Origin: Streptomyces mashuensis
Lineage (GTDB): Bacteria; Actinomycetota; Actinomycetes; Streptomycetales; Streptomycetaceae
Reading direction: 5' to 3'
Length of the DNA: 64,000 bases
Assembly: GCF_014654785.1 (NCBI RefSeq)
Contig: NZ_BNBD01000014.1
Coordinates: forward strand, 100,501 to 164,500
Part shown: positions 26,057 to 34,336 of the stretch, in pieces
Numbering within the stretch: the stretch's first letter is position 1
Layout of the letters: every line of letters starts with the position of its first letter
Position numbers and translations under genes: made by a program
Notes under the pieces: generated by a model
Databases searched by the model: none
What the model was told of the DNA's origin: nothing
What the model saw: the letters and a program-made list of their open reading frames with translations, nothing else

Positions 26057-27216
26057 CACCGGACCCCCTTGGTGAGCTCGGTCTGCCGTTCCGTGGTGAG
26101 GGTGCCGGTCGGCCGCGCGCCGGTGCCGGGGCGGCCGGAGGGCAGGACCCAGCCGGGGGTGTCGAAGGTGACGCGGGGCTCGGCGCCGTCGTCGAGGTAG
26201 TAGCTGTCGCTGGGGCCCACGTCACTGGGGTGCGTCATGTGGGGCAGGGTGGCCAGGGCGATGTTGGTCCACCGGGCGATGCCCTGATCCCACTTGGCGC
26301 CGACGAAGGCGGGGATGCCGGCCGAGGCGCAGAAGTCGTGGATGCGGACGGCCCGGCCGAGCCCGCCGACGCGGCCCGCCTTGATGTTGACCATCCGGCA
26401 GGCGCCCCGTTCGGCCGCCTCGCGCAGCTCCCGGAGGGAGTGCACCTGCTCGTCGAGGCACACGGGGGTGGCGATGCGCCGCTGCAGTTCGGCGGTGGTG
26501 TCCAGCAGGTGGCGCGGGAAGGGCTGTTCGAGGGCGAGCAGGCCCAGGCCGTCCAGGCGCTGCAGCGTGCCGAGATGACTCTCGTCGTAGGCGGCGTTGG
26601 CGTCGGCGATGAGAGGGAGATCCGGGAAGGCGCGGAGCACCTCGCGTACCGGCTCCGCGTCCCAGCCGGGTCTGACCTTCAGCCGGACCCGTCGGTACCC
26701 GGCGCGGACGGCCCGTCCCACGCTCTCGACCAGTTCGCCGACGGTCGGCTCGATGCCGACCGTCGCCCCGGCCGGTACGGGCCGCACCGAACCGCCCAGC
26801 TCCTCGCAGAGCGGCCGGCCGCGCAGCCGGGCCTGCAGGTCCCACAGTGCGGTCTCGACCGCGGCCTTGGCCTCCTCATGCCCGTTGACCTCGCGCCAGA
26901 GCCGCATGCACGTCAGCGGGTCGGTGGTGCCGGCCTCCAGCAGCATGGGGCCGAGGAACCGTTCGATGACGTACCAGGCTGTCTCGATGGTCTCGTAGTT
27001 GTAGAAGGGCGTCTCCATGGCGCTGCATTCCGCGAGCCCGGTGTCCTCCCGTCCGTCGGCGCTGCCGTCCACCTCGACCTGCAGTTTGGTCCAGGTGTGG
27101 TAGCGCTGCCAGCGGTTCTCGAAGGGATGTGCGAGACGGGCCGTCACCAACCGGAGCGTGATCCGCCCGACCGTCATGGTCAGCGGCCCGGGGGCCGCCG
27201 TGGACCGGTCGTTCAT
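26056..27216 (-). CDS. Enolase-superfamily enzyme, NSAR/OSBS-like (386 aa)
   Basis: Muconate-lactonising subgroup of the enolase superfamily. The barrel shows RLKVRPGWD (catalytic-lysine motif; the usual KxK reads RLK), metal ligands in LIADANAAYD, ALEQPFP and CLDEQ, and the opposite-face lysine in MVNIKAGRVGG. The PGWD signature is typical of o-succinylbenzoate synthase/N-succinylamino-acid racemase enzymes, which abstract an alpha proton next to a carboxylate. No menaquinone genes are nearby, so epimerising or dehydrating an (acyl)amino acid in the pathway is more likely. It starts by ATGA overlap with the ATP-grasp gene. Confidence 0.88.
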   Translation of the reverse strand: MNDRSTAAPGPLTMTVGRITLRLVTARLAHPFENRWQRYHTWTKLQVEVDGSADGREDTGLAECSAMETPFYNYETIETAWYVIERFLGPMLLEAGTTDPLTCMRLWREVNGHEEAKAAVETALWDLQARLRGRPLCEELGGSVRPVPAGATVGIEPTVGELVESVGRAVRAGYRRVRLKVRPGWDAEPVREVLRAFPDLPLIADANAAYDESHLGTLQRLDGLGLLALEQPFPRHLLDTTAELQRRIATPVCLDEQVHSLRELREAAERGACRMVNIKAGRVGGLGRAVRIHDFCASAGIPAFVGAKWDQGIARWTNIALATLPHMTHPSDVGPSDSYYLDDGAEPRVTFDTPGWVLPSGRPGTGARPTGTLTTERQTELTKGVR

Positions 27217-28643
27217 CCGTGCCCTCCCGTGGCCGCCGCGTCCGCGGTGACGTGCACCGCGAGTTTCCGGCCGCCCTGAAAGATGTTGAGGCGCGGCTGC
27301 AGGCTCGCCTTGGAGCCGTGGAAGGCGACCCGGCCGCGCAGGACGTAGGTGTCGAGACTGACGGGCATCGCGGTGACCCGGGGCGGGCCGTCGGTGCGCA
27401 GCACCGGATAGGCGGCCGGGGCGACGTATTGCTGGGCCACCCCCTGGCCGGCGACCGCTCGTGCCACGGCCGCGGCCCATGTGCTGCGGCCGACTGCGCG
27501 GCCGACGGTGACGCCGTCGCCGCGGATGTCGTACGGCTCCTTGAGCACGTAGGCGTGCTGGTCCTCCAGCATGCGGCCGGCCAGCCCGTCGTGCACCTTC
27601 CGGCTCCAGGGGAGCAGACCGGCGACGAGGTCGTGCTCACCCGCCGTGAAGCGGTCGGCAAAGCGGGGTTCCTGCACCAGGGCCAGGGTCAGCTTGCTCT
27701 CGCAGACGTACCGGGCGAGGAAGGAGTTGACGTGGTGCAGGTCGGTGTCGCGCAGGACGGCGGCCCAGCGGTGGCAGAGGTCCGGGTCGTCCTGGGCGAG
27801 TTGCTGCCAGGCCACGGTGTTGACCTTGTTCCAGCAGGCGTCGATGCCCCTGCCCCCCGCCCGGGCCCGGCCCCGGACGGCCGTGACCTCCCGGGGGTCG
27901 GCCACGAAGGCGTCGATACCCAGGGCACGCAGGACACCGGCCGTCTCGTGGCTCTCGCGGTTCGCGGCCCCCCGTGGCTGGAGCACGGCCACGACGGGGG
28001 TGCGCCCCTGGCGGCGCGCGTCGGCGAGACCGGGCCCGAGCGCGTCCAGCAGGGCGTCGTCGCGCGGGGCGCTCGCGGCGGCGTGAGCGGGCAGGGGGAT
28101 GCCGGCCGCGTCCAGCACTGCGCCGACGGTGCGGTGGATGCGCGGGGTGAACAGGGTGCCGGCGGGAGCGTCGGCGTTGTTCTCCAGCAGGCGCAGCCCT
28201 TCCCCGTCCTGCTCCGCGTAGCCGTCCAGCCGGCACACGCCGATCTCCGCCGGCCCGTCCTGCCGCCCGGCGCGGCGCTCCGCCTCGACGAGGACGTCGG
28301 CAGCGTGCGGCAGCCCGTACCACTGCCGTACTTCGGGATCGTCGCGGTAGAGGACCGCGACCTTGCCGAGCAGCCGGACGTACGCCTCCAGGTGGTGCCC
28401 GGCGCGCGCCGCGGCCTCCTCACGGAGGAACAGCGGCAGTGGCGAGAGGGGGTAGGCGCGGTTACGGAAGACCGGCATGCGGGGCTCGGTGTCGCGTACC
28501 AGGGCGGCGATGGCGTCCCCGGCCGCGGTGAGGCGGGCGGCGTAGTCCAGCGCCGTCACCCAGTCCAGCAGCCCGCCGGCCACCGCGGGGGCTGCGGCGG
28601 TGGGCGGATGCGGGCCGGCCGCTGTTTCAGGCAGTGCTGCCAC
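27213..28643 (-). CDS. ATP-grasp ligase, glutathionylspermidine-synthase-like (476 aa)
   Basis: The central DGYAEQDGEGLRLLENNADAP (key LENNAD) resembles the acidic metal site, and the later AYVLKEPYDIRGDGVTVG (about 375-392) the nucleotide-binding lysine loop, of circularly permuted ATP-grasp proteins of the glutathionylspermidine synthase/CP-ATPgrasp type. Such enzymes form amide bonds between a carboxylate and an amine outside thiotemplates. The WNKVNTV stretch (about 270) is a further family feature. GTG 28643 overlaps the class IV aminotransferase by 17 bases. It could ligate the amino acid made upstream. Confidence 0.75.
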   Translation of the reverse strand: MAALPETAAGPHPPTAAAPAVAGGLLDWVTALDYAARLTAAGDAIAALVRDTEPRMPVFRNRAYPLSPLPLFLREEAAARAGHHLEAYVRLLGKVAVLYRDDPEVRQWYGLPHAADVLVEAERRAGRQDGPAEIGVCRLDGYAEQDGEGLRLLENNADAPAGTLFTPRIHRTVGAVLDAAGIPLPAHAAASAPRDDALLDALGPGLADARRQGRTPVVAVLQPRGAANRESHETAGVLRALGIDAFVADPREVTAVRGRARAGGRGIDACWNKVNTVAWQQLAQDDPDLCHRWAAVLRDTDLHHVNSFLARYVCESKLTLALVQEPRFADRFTAGEHDLVAGLLPWSRKVHDGLAGRMLEDQHAYVLKEPYDIRGDGVTVGRAVGRSTWAAAVARAVAGQGVAQQYVAPAAYPVLRTDGPPRVTAMPVSLDTYVLRGRVAFHGSKASLQPRLNIFQGGRKLAVHVTADAAATGGHG

Positions 28644-29571
28644 GGGTCACCTCCGGGCAGGCCCGTGCGCCGGCCGGCACGCCGGCCTCCTCGCGCACCC
28701 GGACGAAGTACTCGGCCACCAGTTCCCGGGTCATGGGCCCCGGCTGCCGTTCCCCGGCCAGGACGTGGCGGTCGAAGGAACGTACGGGCGCGAACTCCAG
28801 CCCGGTGCCGCACAGGAACGCCTCGTCGGCCCGGCGCGCGTCATCGCGGGTCAGGGTGGTCTCCTGCACGGGCACGCCCTTGGCACGAGCGGTGCGCAGC
28901 ACCCAGGCGCGGGTGATGCCGGGCAGGACGTCCTCGTCGAGCGCGGGGGTGCTCAGCACACCGTCCCGGACCAGGAAGAGCGCCGCGGTGGGGGCCTCGG
29001 CCAGTCGGCCGTGACGGTTGGTCAGCACGCAGCCGTCGTAGCCGGCGTCCCGTGCCTCCTGCCACGCCAGGCGCGGACCGGCGTAGTTCGCGATGTTCTT
29101 GGCCGCGGGCGGGTGCACCTCGGCGGGCCCGCGCTGCCCGGAGCTGATGCACAGATCCATCGCGCGTCCACGGGCCAGCCACTGCTTACGGCCCATGGGG
29201 GAGGCCGTGACGGTCAGCTCGGGGACGGCCGGGTCGCCGAGCTGACCGGGGTTGAACGGAGTGGCCGCCACCCGCACGTACGCGTCGGCGCGGATGTCGT
29301 TGCGGTCGATCAGCTCGTCGACCACGTCGGGCAGCCGGGCCAGGCCCGGGTCGGGGAAGCGCATGGCGCGGAGGGAGGCCGCCATGCGCGCAAGGTGCTC
29401 CTCGAGCAGAAAGGGGCGGGCGTGGCCGCCGCCCGCGGCGGGGGCGTACAGCCGTACGCCCTCGAAGACGGACAGCCCGTAGCGCATGGCCAGGCTGCCG
29501 ATCGGCACCGTCGCCTCCTCTGCGGTCACCCAGCGGCCGCGGAAGTACACGTGGGGATGGCCAGCCGTCAC
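28627..29571 (-). CDS. Class IV PLP aminotransferase, branched-chain type (314 aa)
   Basis: Fold-type IV PLP enzyme. Recognisable are VYFRGRWVTAEEATVPIG and RYGLSVFEGVRLY (about 30-42), the Schiff-base lysine in PPAAKNIANYAG (about 160), GYDGCVLTNRHGRLAEAPTA and the phosphate-binding LPGITRAWVLRTA. The family includes branched-chain and D-amino-acid aminotransferases and aminodeoxychorismate lyase; the FEG motif and length favour the IlvE-like group. AGGAG stands eight bases before GTG 29571. It may aminate the 2-oxo acid formed by the aldolase two genes upstream. Confidence 0.9.
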   Translation of the reverse strand: MTAGHPHVYFRGRWVTAEEATVPIGSLAMRYGLSVFEGVRLYAPAAGGGHARPFLLEEHLARMAASLRAMRFPDPGLARLPDVVDELIDRNDIRADAYVRVAATPFNPGQLGDPAVPELTVTASPMGRKQWLARGRAMDLCISSGQRGPAEVHPPAAKNIANYAGPRLAWQEARDAGYDGCVLTNRHGRLAEAPTAALFLVRDGVLSTPALDEDVLPGITRAWVLRTARAKGVPVQETTLTRDDARRADEAFLCGTGLEFAPVRSFDRHVLAGERQPGPMTRELVAEYFVRVREEAGVPAGARACPEVTRGSTA

Positions 29572-29636
29572 CCGTGTCGCTCCTGTCGATACTGTCGTTG
29601 CTGCTGTTGCTGCTTTTGCCGTCGGTCCGGGTCGGG

Positions 29637-30422
29637 TCAGGCGTCGCCGTTGCCGTCGCCGTCGCCCGAGTACACGAAGACCGGTTCGGCCGGGTCGTAG
29701 GCCCGCTCATAGATGGCGTCGAAGTGCCGGTGCCGCAGCTCGATGGCCTGCAGCAGACTTTCCTTGGCGTCGGCGCGGCGCTGCGGGGTGTCGCAGTAGC
29801 GTGTCAGGAGCTCGCGCAGCGGCGCGGTGTGCTCGTCCTCGAGGTCGCTCACACCGTCCTGGCCCGCGTCGCTGGAGGCGTGGTGGACGAAGAACTCGTA
29901 GCCCCGGCGCGGGAGCCGGTAGACGTCCCGCATCACCGCCATCATGCTGTGACCGGCGCTGTTGGTGATGGGCGGCTGACCTTCCATCAGCAGCAGTACC
30001 GAAGCAGCCCCCACCGTGAAGTGCACGTTGGTGTTGTTGCAGGCGTTCTTGTTGTGCTCGATGACAGCGATGGTCTCCGGGTAGAGCTCGGCGTGCGGCA
30101 GCGACGCGGGGTCCACGCCGACGGCCCGGCCGAAGTCCTCGAAGGTCTCGACGTGGCGCTTGGAGTTCGTCAGCCCGCCCGTCTCCTCCTCGTAGGCGTT
30201 CTCGATGAACGAACGGCGCAGGTCCAGGTCGTCCGCGCGCATGCCGACGCCCATCAGGTTGCGGGTCCACCAGCTCTTGATGGGCCAGCGCTGGATCACG
30301 AACGTCTGCAGCAGCCGGTGGGTGGCCTTGCCCTCCAGGATGGTCTGGTAGAGAGGGCTGGTCATCTTCTTGCGCTCGGCGATGATGCCTTCGAGTTCGT
30401 CGACGAAAGCGGTTGCTGACAT
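29637..30422 (-). CDS. Haem-oxygenase-like diiron oxidase (HDO) family protein (261 aa)
   Basis: All-helical PqqC/TenA-fold protein of the iron-containing redox group that includes UndA, CADD and the N-oxygenases of SznF and BelK/HrmI type. Candidate ligands are the acidic cluster ENAYEEE (residues 74-80), His90 in SKRHVETF, Glu147 and His181/Asp185. Where many HDOs have HxxxDxxH, this one has H181-ASS-D185-AG-Q188, so the last histidine is replaced; His198 is nearby. Known HDOs cleave C-C bonds, desaturate, or oxidise amines to nitro groups. The C terminus ends in an SGDGDGNGD tail. Its neighbours suggest an amino-acid substrate. Confidence 0.85.
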   Translation of the reverse strand: MSATAFVDELEGIIAERKKMTSPLYQTILEGKATHRLLQTFVIQRWPIKSWWTRNLMGVGMRADDLDLRRSFIENAYEEETGGLTNSKRHVETFEDFGRAVGVDPASLPHAELYPETIAVIEHNKNACNNTNVHFTVGAASVLLLMEGQPPITNSAGHSMMAVMRDVYRLPRRGYEFFVHHASSDAGQDGVSDLEDEHTAPLRELLTRYCDTPQRRADAKESLLQAIELRHRHFDAIYERAYDPAEPVFVYSGDGDGNGDA

Positions 30423-30479
30423 GGCTGCTCCTCGGTCACAGGAAGAAAGGTTTCTGCAGATGAGGTGCCGGCGACGGTC

Positions 30480-31439
30480 TCAGGAAGCGGCACGGGCCTC
30501 GTCGAGCATCGTGAACAGGGTGCCGCTGCCCCTGCTTCTGATCGAGGCCAGGCTCTCCAGATTGAGGTCGAGCATTCCGCCGACGATCGATTCGCACCTG
30601 GCGAGGATGTGGTCGCCCTTCCACGGAGCGAGGACGGCGGTCGCCGCGTCGACGAGCGGCTCGACGGAGAAATTCCCCATGGCGCGGGAATGCAGATAGG
30701 TGGTGATCAATTCGAGCGCGAGGTTGCCGCCTCCCTTGCCCATACCGCACAGGGAGGCGTCGATCCAGCGGAAACCGTGCTGCATGGCGGCCAGTGCATT
30801 GGCGAAGCCCATGCTGATGCCGTCGTGCGAATGGAAACCCAGGGTCAGGCCGACCGTCTCGCGCACCCGCAGGGCGAGCCGGGCGACGTCGTCGGGGAAC
30901 ATGCTGCCGTTCGAGTCGGCAAGGTAGAAGACGTCCGCGGAGAGCTCCTCGGCCGCCCGTGCCGCACTCATGACGTCCGGCTCGGCCAGCTCGCTGACCC
31001 GGATGAGGTTGACGGAGAACGCCATGCCGGCGCCGTGCACCGCCTCGGCGTACGGGGCCAGGGTGCGGACACCGGAGGGCGAGACGGGCATGCGCACCAC
31101 CCGTACGCCGAAACGCGCCAGCCCCGCCAGAACGGCCGGGGAAACGTCCCGGGCATGCGCCATGACGACCAGCCCGGCGCCACCGTCCGGACCCGCGGCG
31201 GCCTCCTCGCCCAGGATCTCCAGGTACTGCGGCGGGCACGACGCGGAGGGCAGAGCGCCGCCGTCGTCGGCGTGCCGCGCCGGCCGCAGGTACCCGGCCT
31301 CCACCAGGGGCACCCCGGCGGCCGCACAGGCCCGGACCACGCGTCTTGCCTGGGCGACGGTCCACGAATGCTTGTTGACATATCCCCCGTCACGAAGTGT
31401 GACGTCGACTAAGGCAACTCCGTCCGCCAATTCGCACAT
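30480..31439 (-). CDS. DRE-TIM metallolyase, HMGL-like aldolase (319 aa)
   Basis: TIM-barrel aldolase or Claisen-type enzyme. The DRE-like motif is VDVTLRDGGYVNKHSW (residues 11-26); the metal-binding HSHDG (GFHSHDGISMGFANAL) and the GMGKGGGNLALE loop near the C terminus support the class. 4-Hydroxy-2-oxovalerate aldolases, homocitrate and isopropylmalate synthases belong here; the LRDGGYxN variant is typical of aldolases in biosynthetic operons. Leu10 is a TTA codon (31410-31412), implying bldA dependence of this first operon gene. ATG 31439 has GGGAG right against it; a TTG at 31430 would have better spacing, so the true start is uncertain. Confidence 0.88.
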   Translation of the reverse strand: MCELADGVALVDVTLRDGGYVNKHSWTVAQARRVVRACAAAGVPLVEAGYLRPARHADDGGALPSASCPPQYLEILGEEAAAGPDGGAGLVVMAHARDVSPAVLAGLARFGVRVVRMPVSPSGVRTLAPYAEAVHGAGMAFSVNLIRVSELAEPDVMSAARAAEELSADVFYLADSNGSMFPDDVARLALRVRETVGLTLGFHSHDGISMGFANALAAMQHGFRWIDASLCGMGKGGGNLALELITTYLHSRAMGNFSVEPLVDAATAVLAPWKGDHILARCESIVGGMLDLNLESLASIRSRGSGTLFTMLDEARAAS

Positions 31440-31700
31440 CTCCCGGAGTCGGAGGGACGCGTTTGCTCGGAGCGCACCGGGTGCACGCTTTCAAGGTCGC
31501 GTAGACCAACGGGAGACGACTGTAGTTGGCCGACAATTACTTGGACAACATTGCACGTCTGTAATGACGCGATCGCACCCTCGAATTGATCAAGAAATGC
31601 ACGGAGGGACCGAGGACGACCTGCCCCGAACCACCCGGAGGGTGATCGCAATTATGCGTCCGGCTTTTGCGATGTGGCCGAAATCCGGCGGGACCCGCGA
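31440..31700 (-). promoter_or_regulatory. Upstream region of the leftward nine-gene operon
   Basis: This AT-richer stretch is the only substantial gap before the leftward genes and must hold their promoter. GCACCGGGTGC at 31474-31484 is a perfect palindrome (5-bp arms), 35-45 bases before the first start, and could be an operator. Further out (31520-31560) TTGG..CGACAA and TTGG..ACAAC occur as imperfect direct repeats. I see no consensus promoter strong enough to name. Confidence 0.4.
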
Positions 31701-31723
31701 AAGGCGGTGCGGGGTGCGCGACG

Positions 31724-31860
31724 GTGCGGGGTGACACCGGCTGGTACGCGGTGGACGCGCTGCCGTACGGGGCGATGTGGGACGACGCGCGGTACCGGCC
31801 GGCGGACGCACCGGCCGGCACCACACCGAAGCAGTGGGGAGCACGATGTTCGAGATCGAT
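31724..31860 (+). pseudogene. Possible NUDIX hydrolase remnant
   Basis: The translated fragment GWYAVDALPYGAMWDDARY resembles the C-terminal part of actinobacterial 8-oxo-dGTP diphosphatase-like NUDIX proteins (WYxxDALPYxxMWxDxRYW). The NUDIX box itself is absent and the match decays after DDARY. No start codon or ribosome site serves it. A weak call based on pattern memory alone. Confidence 0.3.
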
Positions 31861-31904
31861 GCCGACCAACCCCATTGTCAGTGGTGCCCGGCATCATCAT
31901 CTCC

Positions 31905-32747
31905 ATGACGCAGAGTTCCACCGGGGCGGCGCTGCGCGCGCTTGCCCGTACGCACCTGCCCGCCGACGTCGCGGAGCAATGGATCGGCCTGTTGCGGCCG
32001 GGGATCCGGCTGGTCGCGGCCGGCGAGGGCGAGCCCGTCGTCGGGCAGCTGGGCGGGCGGCCGGCGCTGCCGGAGGGGGTGGAGTGGCCCGTGTGGGAGG
32101 GGAACGGGCCACTCAGCTTCATCGCGTCGGTGGACTGCGCCGCGCTGCCTGTCAGGGAGCTGGACGTTGCGCTGCCCGTGGACGGCACGCTGGCGTTCTT
32201 CTACTTCGACGGGCAACTGGGGGAGCACGGGGAGGGGTTTCTCTCCACCGACGACCCGGACGGTGCCGCGGGCGCCCGGGTCCTGCACATACCGGCCGGG
32301 GCCGTCACCACGGAGCGCCACACCCCGGACGAGTTGGACGCGTACCCCGCCGTGCCGCTCACGGCGCGCCTCACCACCACCGCCCCCGACCACTGCCACC
32401 ACGCCGCGGAGGAGCTCCTGAAGGACATCGACGTCCCCGCTGAGCTGGACGACGCGATCAACGACGTCACGGACGACGTGGGGCACCGCATCGGCGGATA
32501 CGCCGTGCCCGTGCAGGGGCCGGTGGAGGACGAGGTGGCGCATGGCGTCCTGGGGCCGGGGACGTCGTGGAACGACCCCCGCGTGGTCGAGGAGGCACGC
32601 CGCTGGACGCTGCTCGCGCAGTTCGACACCGACGACGACGCCGACATGATGTGGGGCGACTGCGGCGCGCTCTACTGGCTCATCCGCCCCGAGGACCTGT
32701 CGGCGCGCCGCTTCGACCGCGTACGGATCACCATGCAGTGCTGCTAG
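31905..32747 (+). CDS. DUF1963 (YwqG-like) family protein (280 aa)
   Basis: Cytosolic protein with the DUF1963 pattern: SRLGG-like VVGQLGGRPALPEGVEWPVWEG (key LGGRPALPEGVEWP, about 48-61), PLSFIASVDCAALP, GTLAFFYFDGQ and the C-terminal LLAQFDTDDDADMMWGDCGALYWLI (key QFDTDDDADMMWGD), where most of the conservation lies. The biochemical role of the family is unknown. The start is the ATG in CTCCATGACG; no good ribosome site is visible, so it could be leaderless or weakly translated. Confidence 0.85.
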   Translation: MTQSSTGAALRALARTHLPADVAEQWIGLLRPGIRLVAAGEGEPVVGQLGGRPALPEGVEWPVWEGNGPLSFIASVDCAALPVRELDVALPVDGTLAFFYFDGQLGEHGEGFLSTDDPDGAAGARVLHIPAGAVTTERHTPDELDAYPAVPLTARLTTTAPDHCHHAAEELLKDIDVPAELDDAINDVTDDVGHRIGGYAVPVQGPVEDEVAHGVLGPGTSWNDPRVVEEARRWTLLAQFDTDDDADMMWGDCGALYWLIRPEDLSARRFDRVRITMQCC

Positions 32748-32808
32748 CGACGGTCCGTTGGGTCACGCTCGCAGCCAAAGCTGGACCGGCCTTGGCCAGA
32801 CAGGCAGG

Positions 32809-33790
32809 TCAGTCGTCGATGGCCTGGTAGAGGGTGGTCCAGAAGTCGTGCATGGCCCGTGCCGAGTCCGGGGTGGACATCCCGGTCTGGGTGAGCAGGA
32901 TGCCGACGAGTTGGTTGTGCGGGTCGGCGTACGTCGTGGTGCCGGCTCCGCCGTCCCAGCCGAATTGGCCGATGGGCGCGTAGTCGCCGCGGTAGGTGCG
33001 CACCGTCATCCCGAAGCCCCAGCCACCCAGCGGCCGGGTCCTCGACGGTGAACTCGCCGGTCTGCGGATCGGGGGTGTAGAGGGGCGGCAGCCGGTCGAT
33101 CTTGTCGGCGGGCACGTGGAAGCCGGTGTCCTTCATGCCCAGCGGGCCGAAGATGCGCTCGCGCAGGAACGCCTCGAAGGACTGGCCGGTCACTCGGGCG
33201 ACGAGCACGCCCAGCACGGCGTCGCCGACGTTGTACAGCCACCGCTCTCCGGGCTGGTACATCAGCGGAAGCGCGCCCAGGCGGCGCATCCACTCGTCCG
33301 GCTCCACGGCCGGCAGCATCCATCCGTTCTCGCCGTAGACCCTCTGCTCGAAGTACGCGCCCATCATCGGCGACCCCGTCGCCGTCATGTCCAGCCCGAG
33401 ACCGCAGGTCGAGGTGAGCAGGTCGCGTACGGTGATCGGACGCCGCGCCGGTACGGTCTCGTCCAGCGGGCCGTCCGCGCGCTCGAGGACCCGCCGGCCG
33501 GCGGGTTCGGGCAGCCACTGGTCTATCGGGTCGTCCAGTCGCAGCCGGCACTCGTCCAGCAGAACCATGGTCGCGGCGACCGCGACGGGCTTGGTCGTGG
33601 ACGCCATGCGGAAGATGGTGTCCCCACGCATGGGGGTGCCGCCGTCGTGGCGCATCGTCCCGATCGCCTCGAGATGGGTCTCCTCGCCCCGGCCGACCAG
33701 GGCGACGAGCCCGGGAATCTTCTTGGACTCCACATGCCGTTCCAGCACTTCGCGCAGCCTGCGGAGCCCTGCCGGGCGCGGCCTCGCGGG
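32809..33790 (-). pseudogene. Serine hydrolase (beta-lactamase class C-like) with internal deletion
   Basis: The leftward sequence encodes a typical serine hydrolase: LREVLERHVESKKIPGLVAL, the SxxK motif MASTTKPVAVAA, YNVGDAVLGVLVARVTG and FGPLGMKDTGFHVP. The frame then breaks near 33020-33040 just after VEDPAAG, and the rest (GWGFGMTVRTYRGDY, GQFGWDGGAGTTTYADP with its C-terminal GxG motif, ending FWTTLYQAIDD) continues in another frame. Compared with intact relatives about 55-65 residues between the blocks are missing. The 5' end is fused to a RibD/DHFR-like fragment, so no native start remains. Confidence 0.8.
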
Positions 33791-33990
33791 CCCGGGCCGG
33801 GGCGGATTCGATGCCTTCGGTGACGAAGGTGAAGGTGGCGCCGCCCTGGCGGACCCAGGGTCCCGGGCGCACTGGTCAGGACGAAGACCGAGGCACGGAA
33901 CGGCGGCGGGTCGGGCCATCCCCGCCCGCCCTCGTCGAACGTGCGGCGCCCCATGACGTACGCCCCGGCGCGGTTGAAGTTCTCGCGCAC
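33780..33990 (-). pseudogene. RibD/dihydrofolate-reductase-like remnant
   Basis: GAYVMGRRTFDEGGRGWPDPPPF followed by ASVFVLTSAPG (key MGRRTFDEG and VFVLT) and, after a frame change near 33880, RQGGATFTFVTEGIESA are consecutive blocks of the RibD C-terminal/DHFR-like family (YyaP type). The N-terminal strand and the last third are gone. It runs directly into the serine hydrolase remnant without a stop, giving a chimeric frame. Confidence 0.65.
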
Positions 33991-34045
33991 GATCGGCCTT
34001 ACAGGCCATCCGCTCCTGGCTCACCTCGACGGCCATCACCCTCAA

Positions 34046-34291
34046 CCGGTGGTGGCGAGGTCCGCGGCCGCCTTGGAGATACCGACCAACGGGGCGAGTG
34101 GCGCAATGTCAAGTTCGTTCGCCGGTAGGCCGCGACGAGCAGCAGCCGGTCCTCCACAGAGGGCGCCAGGACCGCCCCTGTCCGCCTCCCCGCGCCGCAG
34201 CACGGGGCACCAGCTTGCGAAACTGGGCGCGGGCTGAGCCCTGCGAATGGGTCAGCCAGGACGGATCCGACGCCGCGATCACACCGGCCAC
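34046..34291 (-). mobile_element. IS5-type transposase N-terminal remnant
   Basis: GVIAASDPSWLTHSQG, then in another frame SVEDRLLLVAAYRRTNLTLR, then LAPLVGISKAAADL reproduce in order the N-terminal helix-turn-helix of Streptomyces IS5-group transposases (xVEDRVLLVAAYWRTNLTxRQLAPLFGVSKSAAD). At least two frame changes separate the blocks and the DDE catalytic domain is absent, so it is inactive. Terminal repeats were not found. Confidence 0.7.
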
Positions 34292-34336
34292 CGCGAGATT
34301 TCATCTCACTCGCGACCAGCAGTTACGTGCCAACTC

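Noticed and set aside
29576..29632. CTG/TTG-rich repeat-like stretch between aminotransferase and HDO genes
   Set aside because: Low-complexity run of about 55 bases with no regular unit; probably a plain intergenic spacer.
29637..31439. Phosphonate/phosphinothricin-type pathway, suggested by a radical SAM plus an HMGL-like enzyme
   Set aside because: No phosphoenolpyruvate mutase, phosphonopyruvate decarboxylase or other phosphonate gene is present in the window.
31474..31484. GCACCGGGTGC palindrome as a named regulator's operator
   Set aside because: The arms are only five bases and common in high-GC DNA; recorded as part of the upstream region only.
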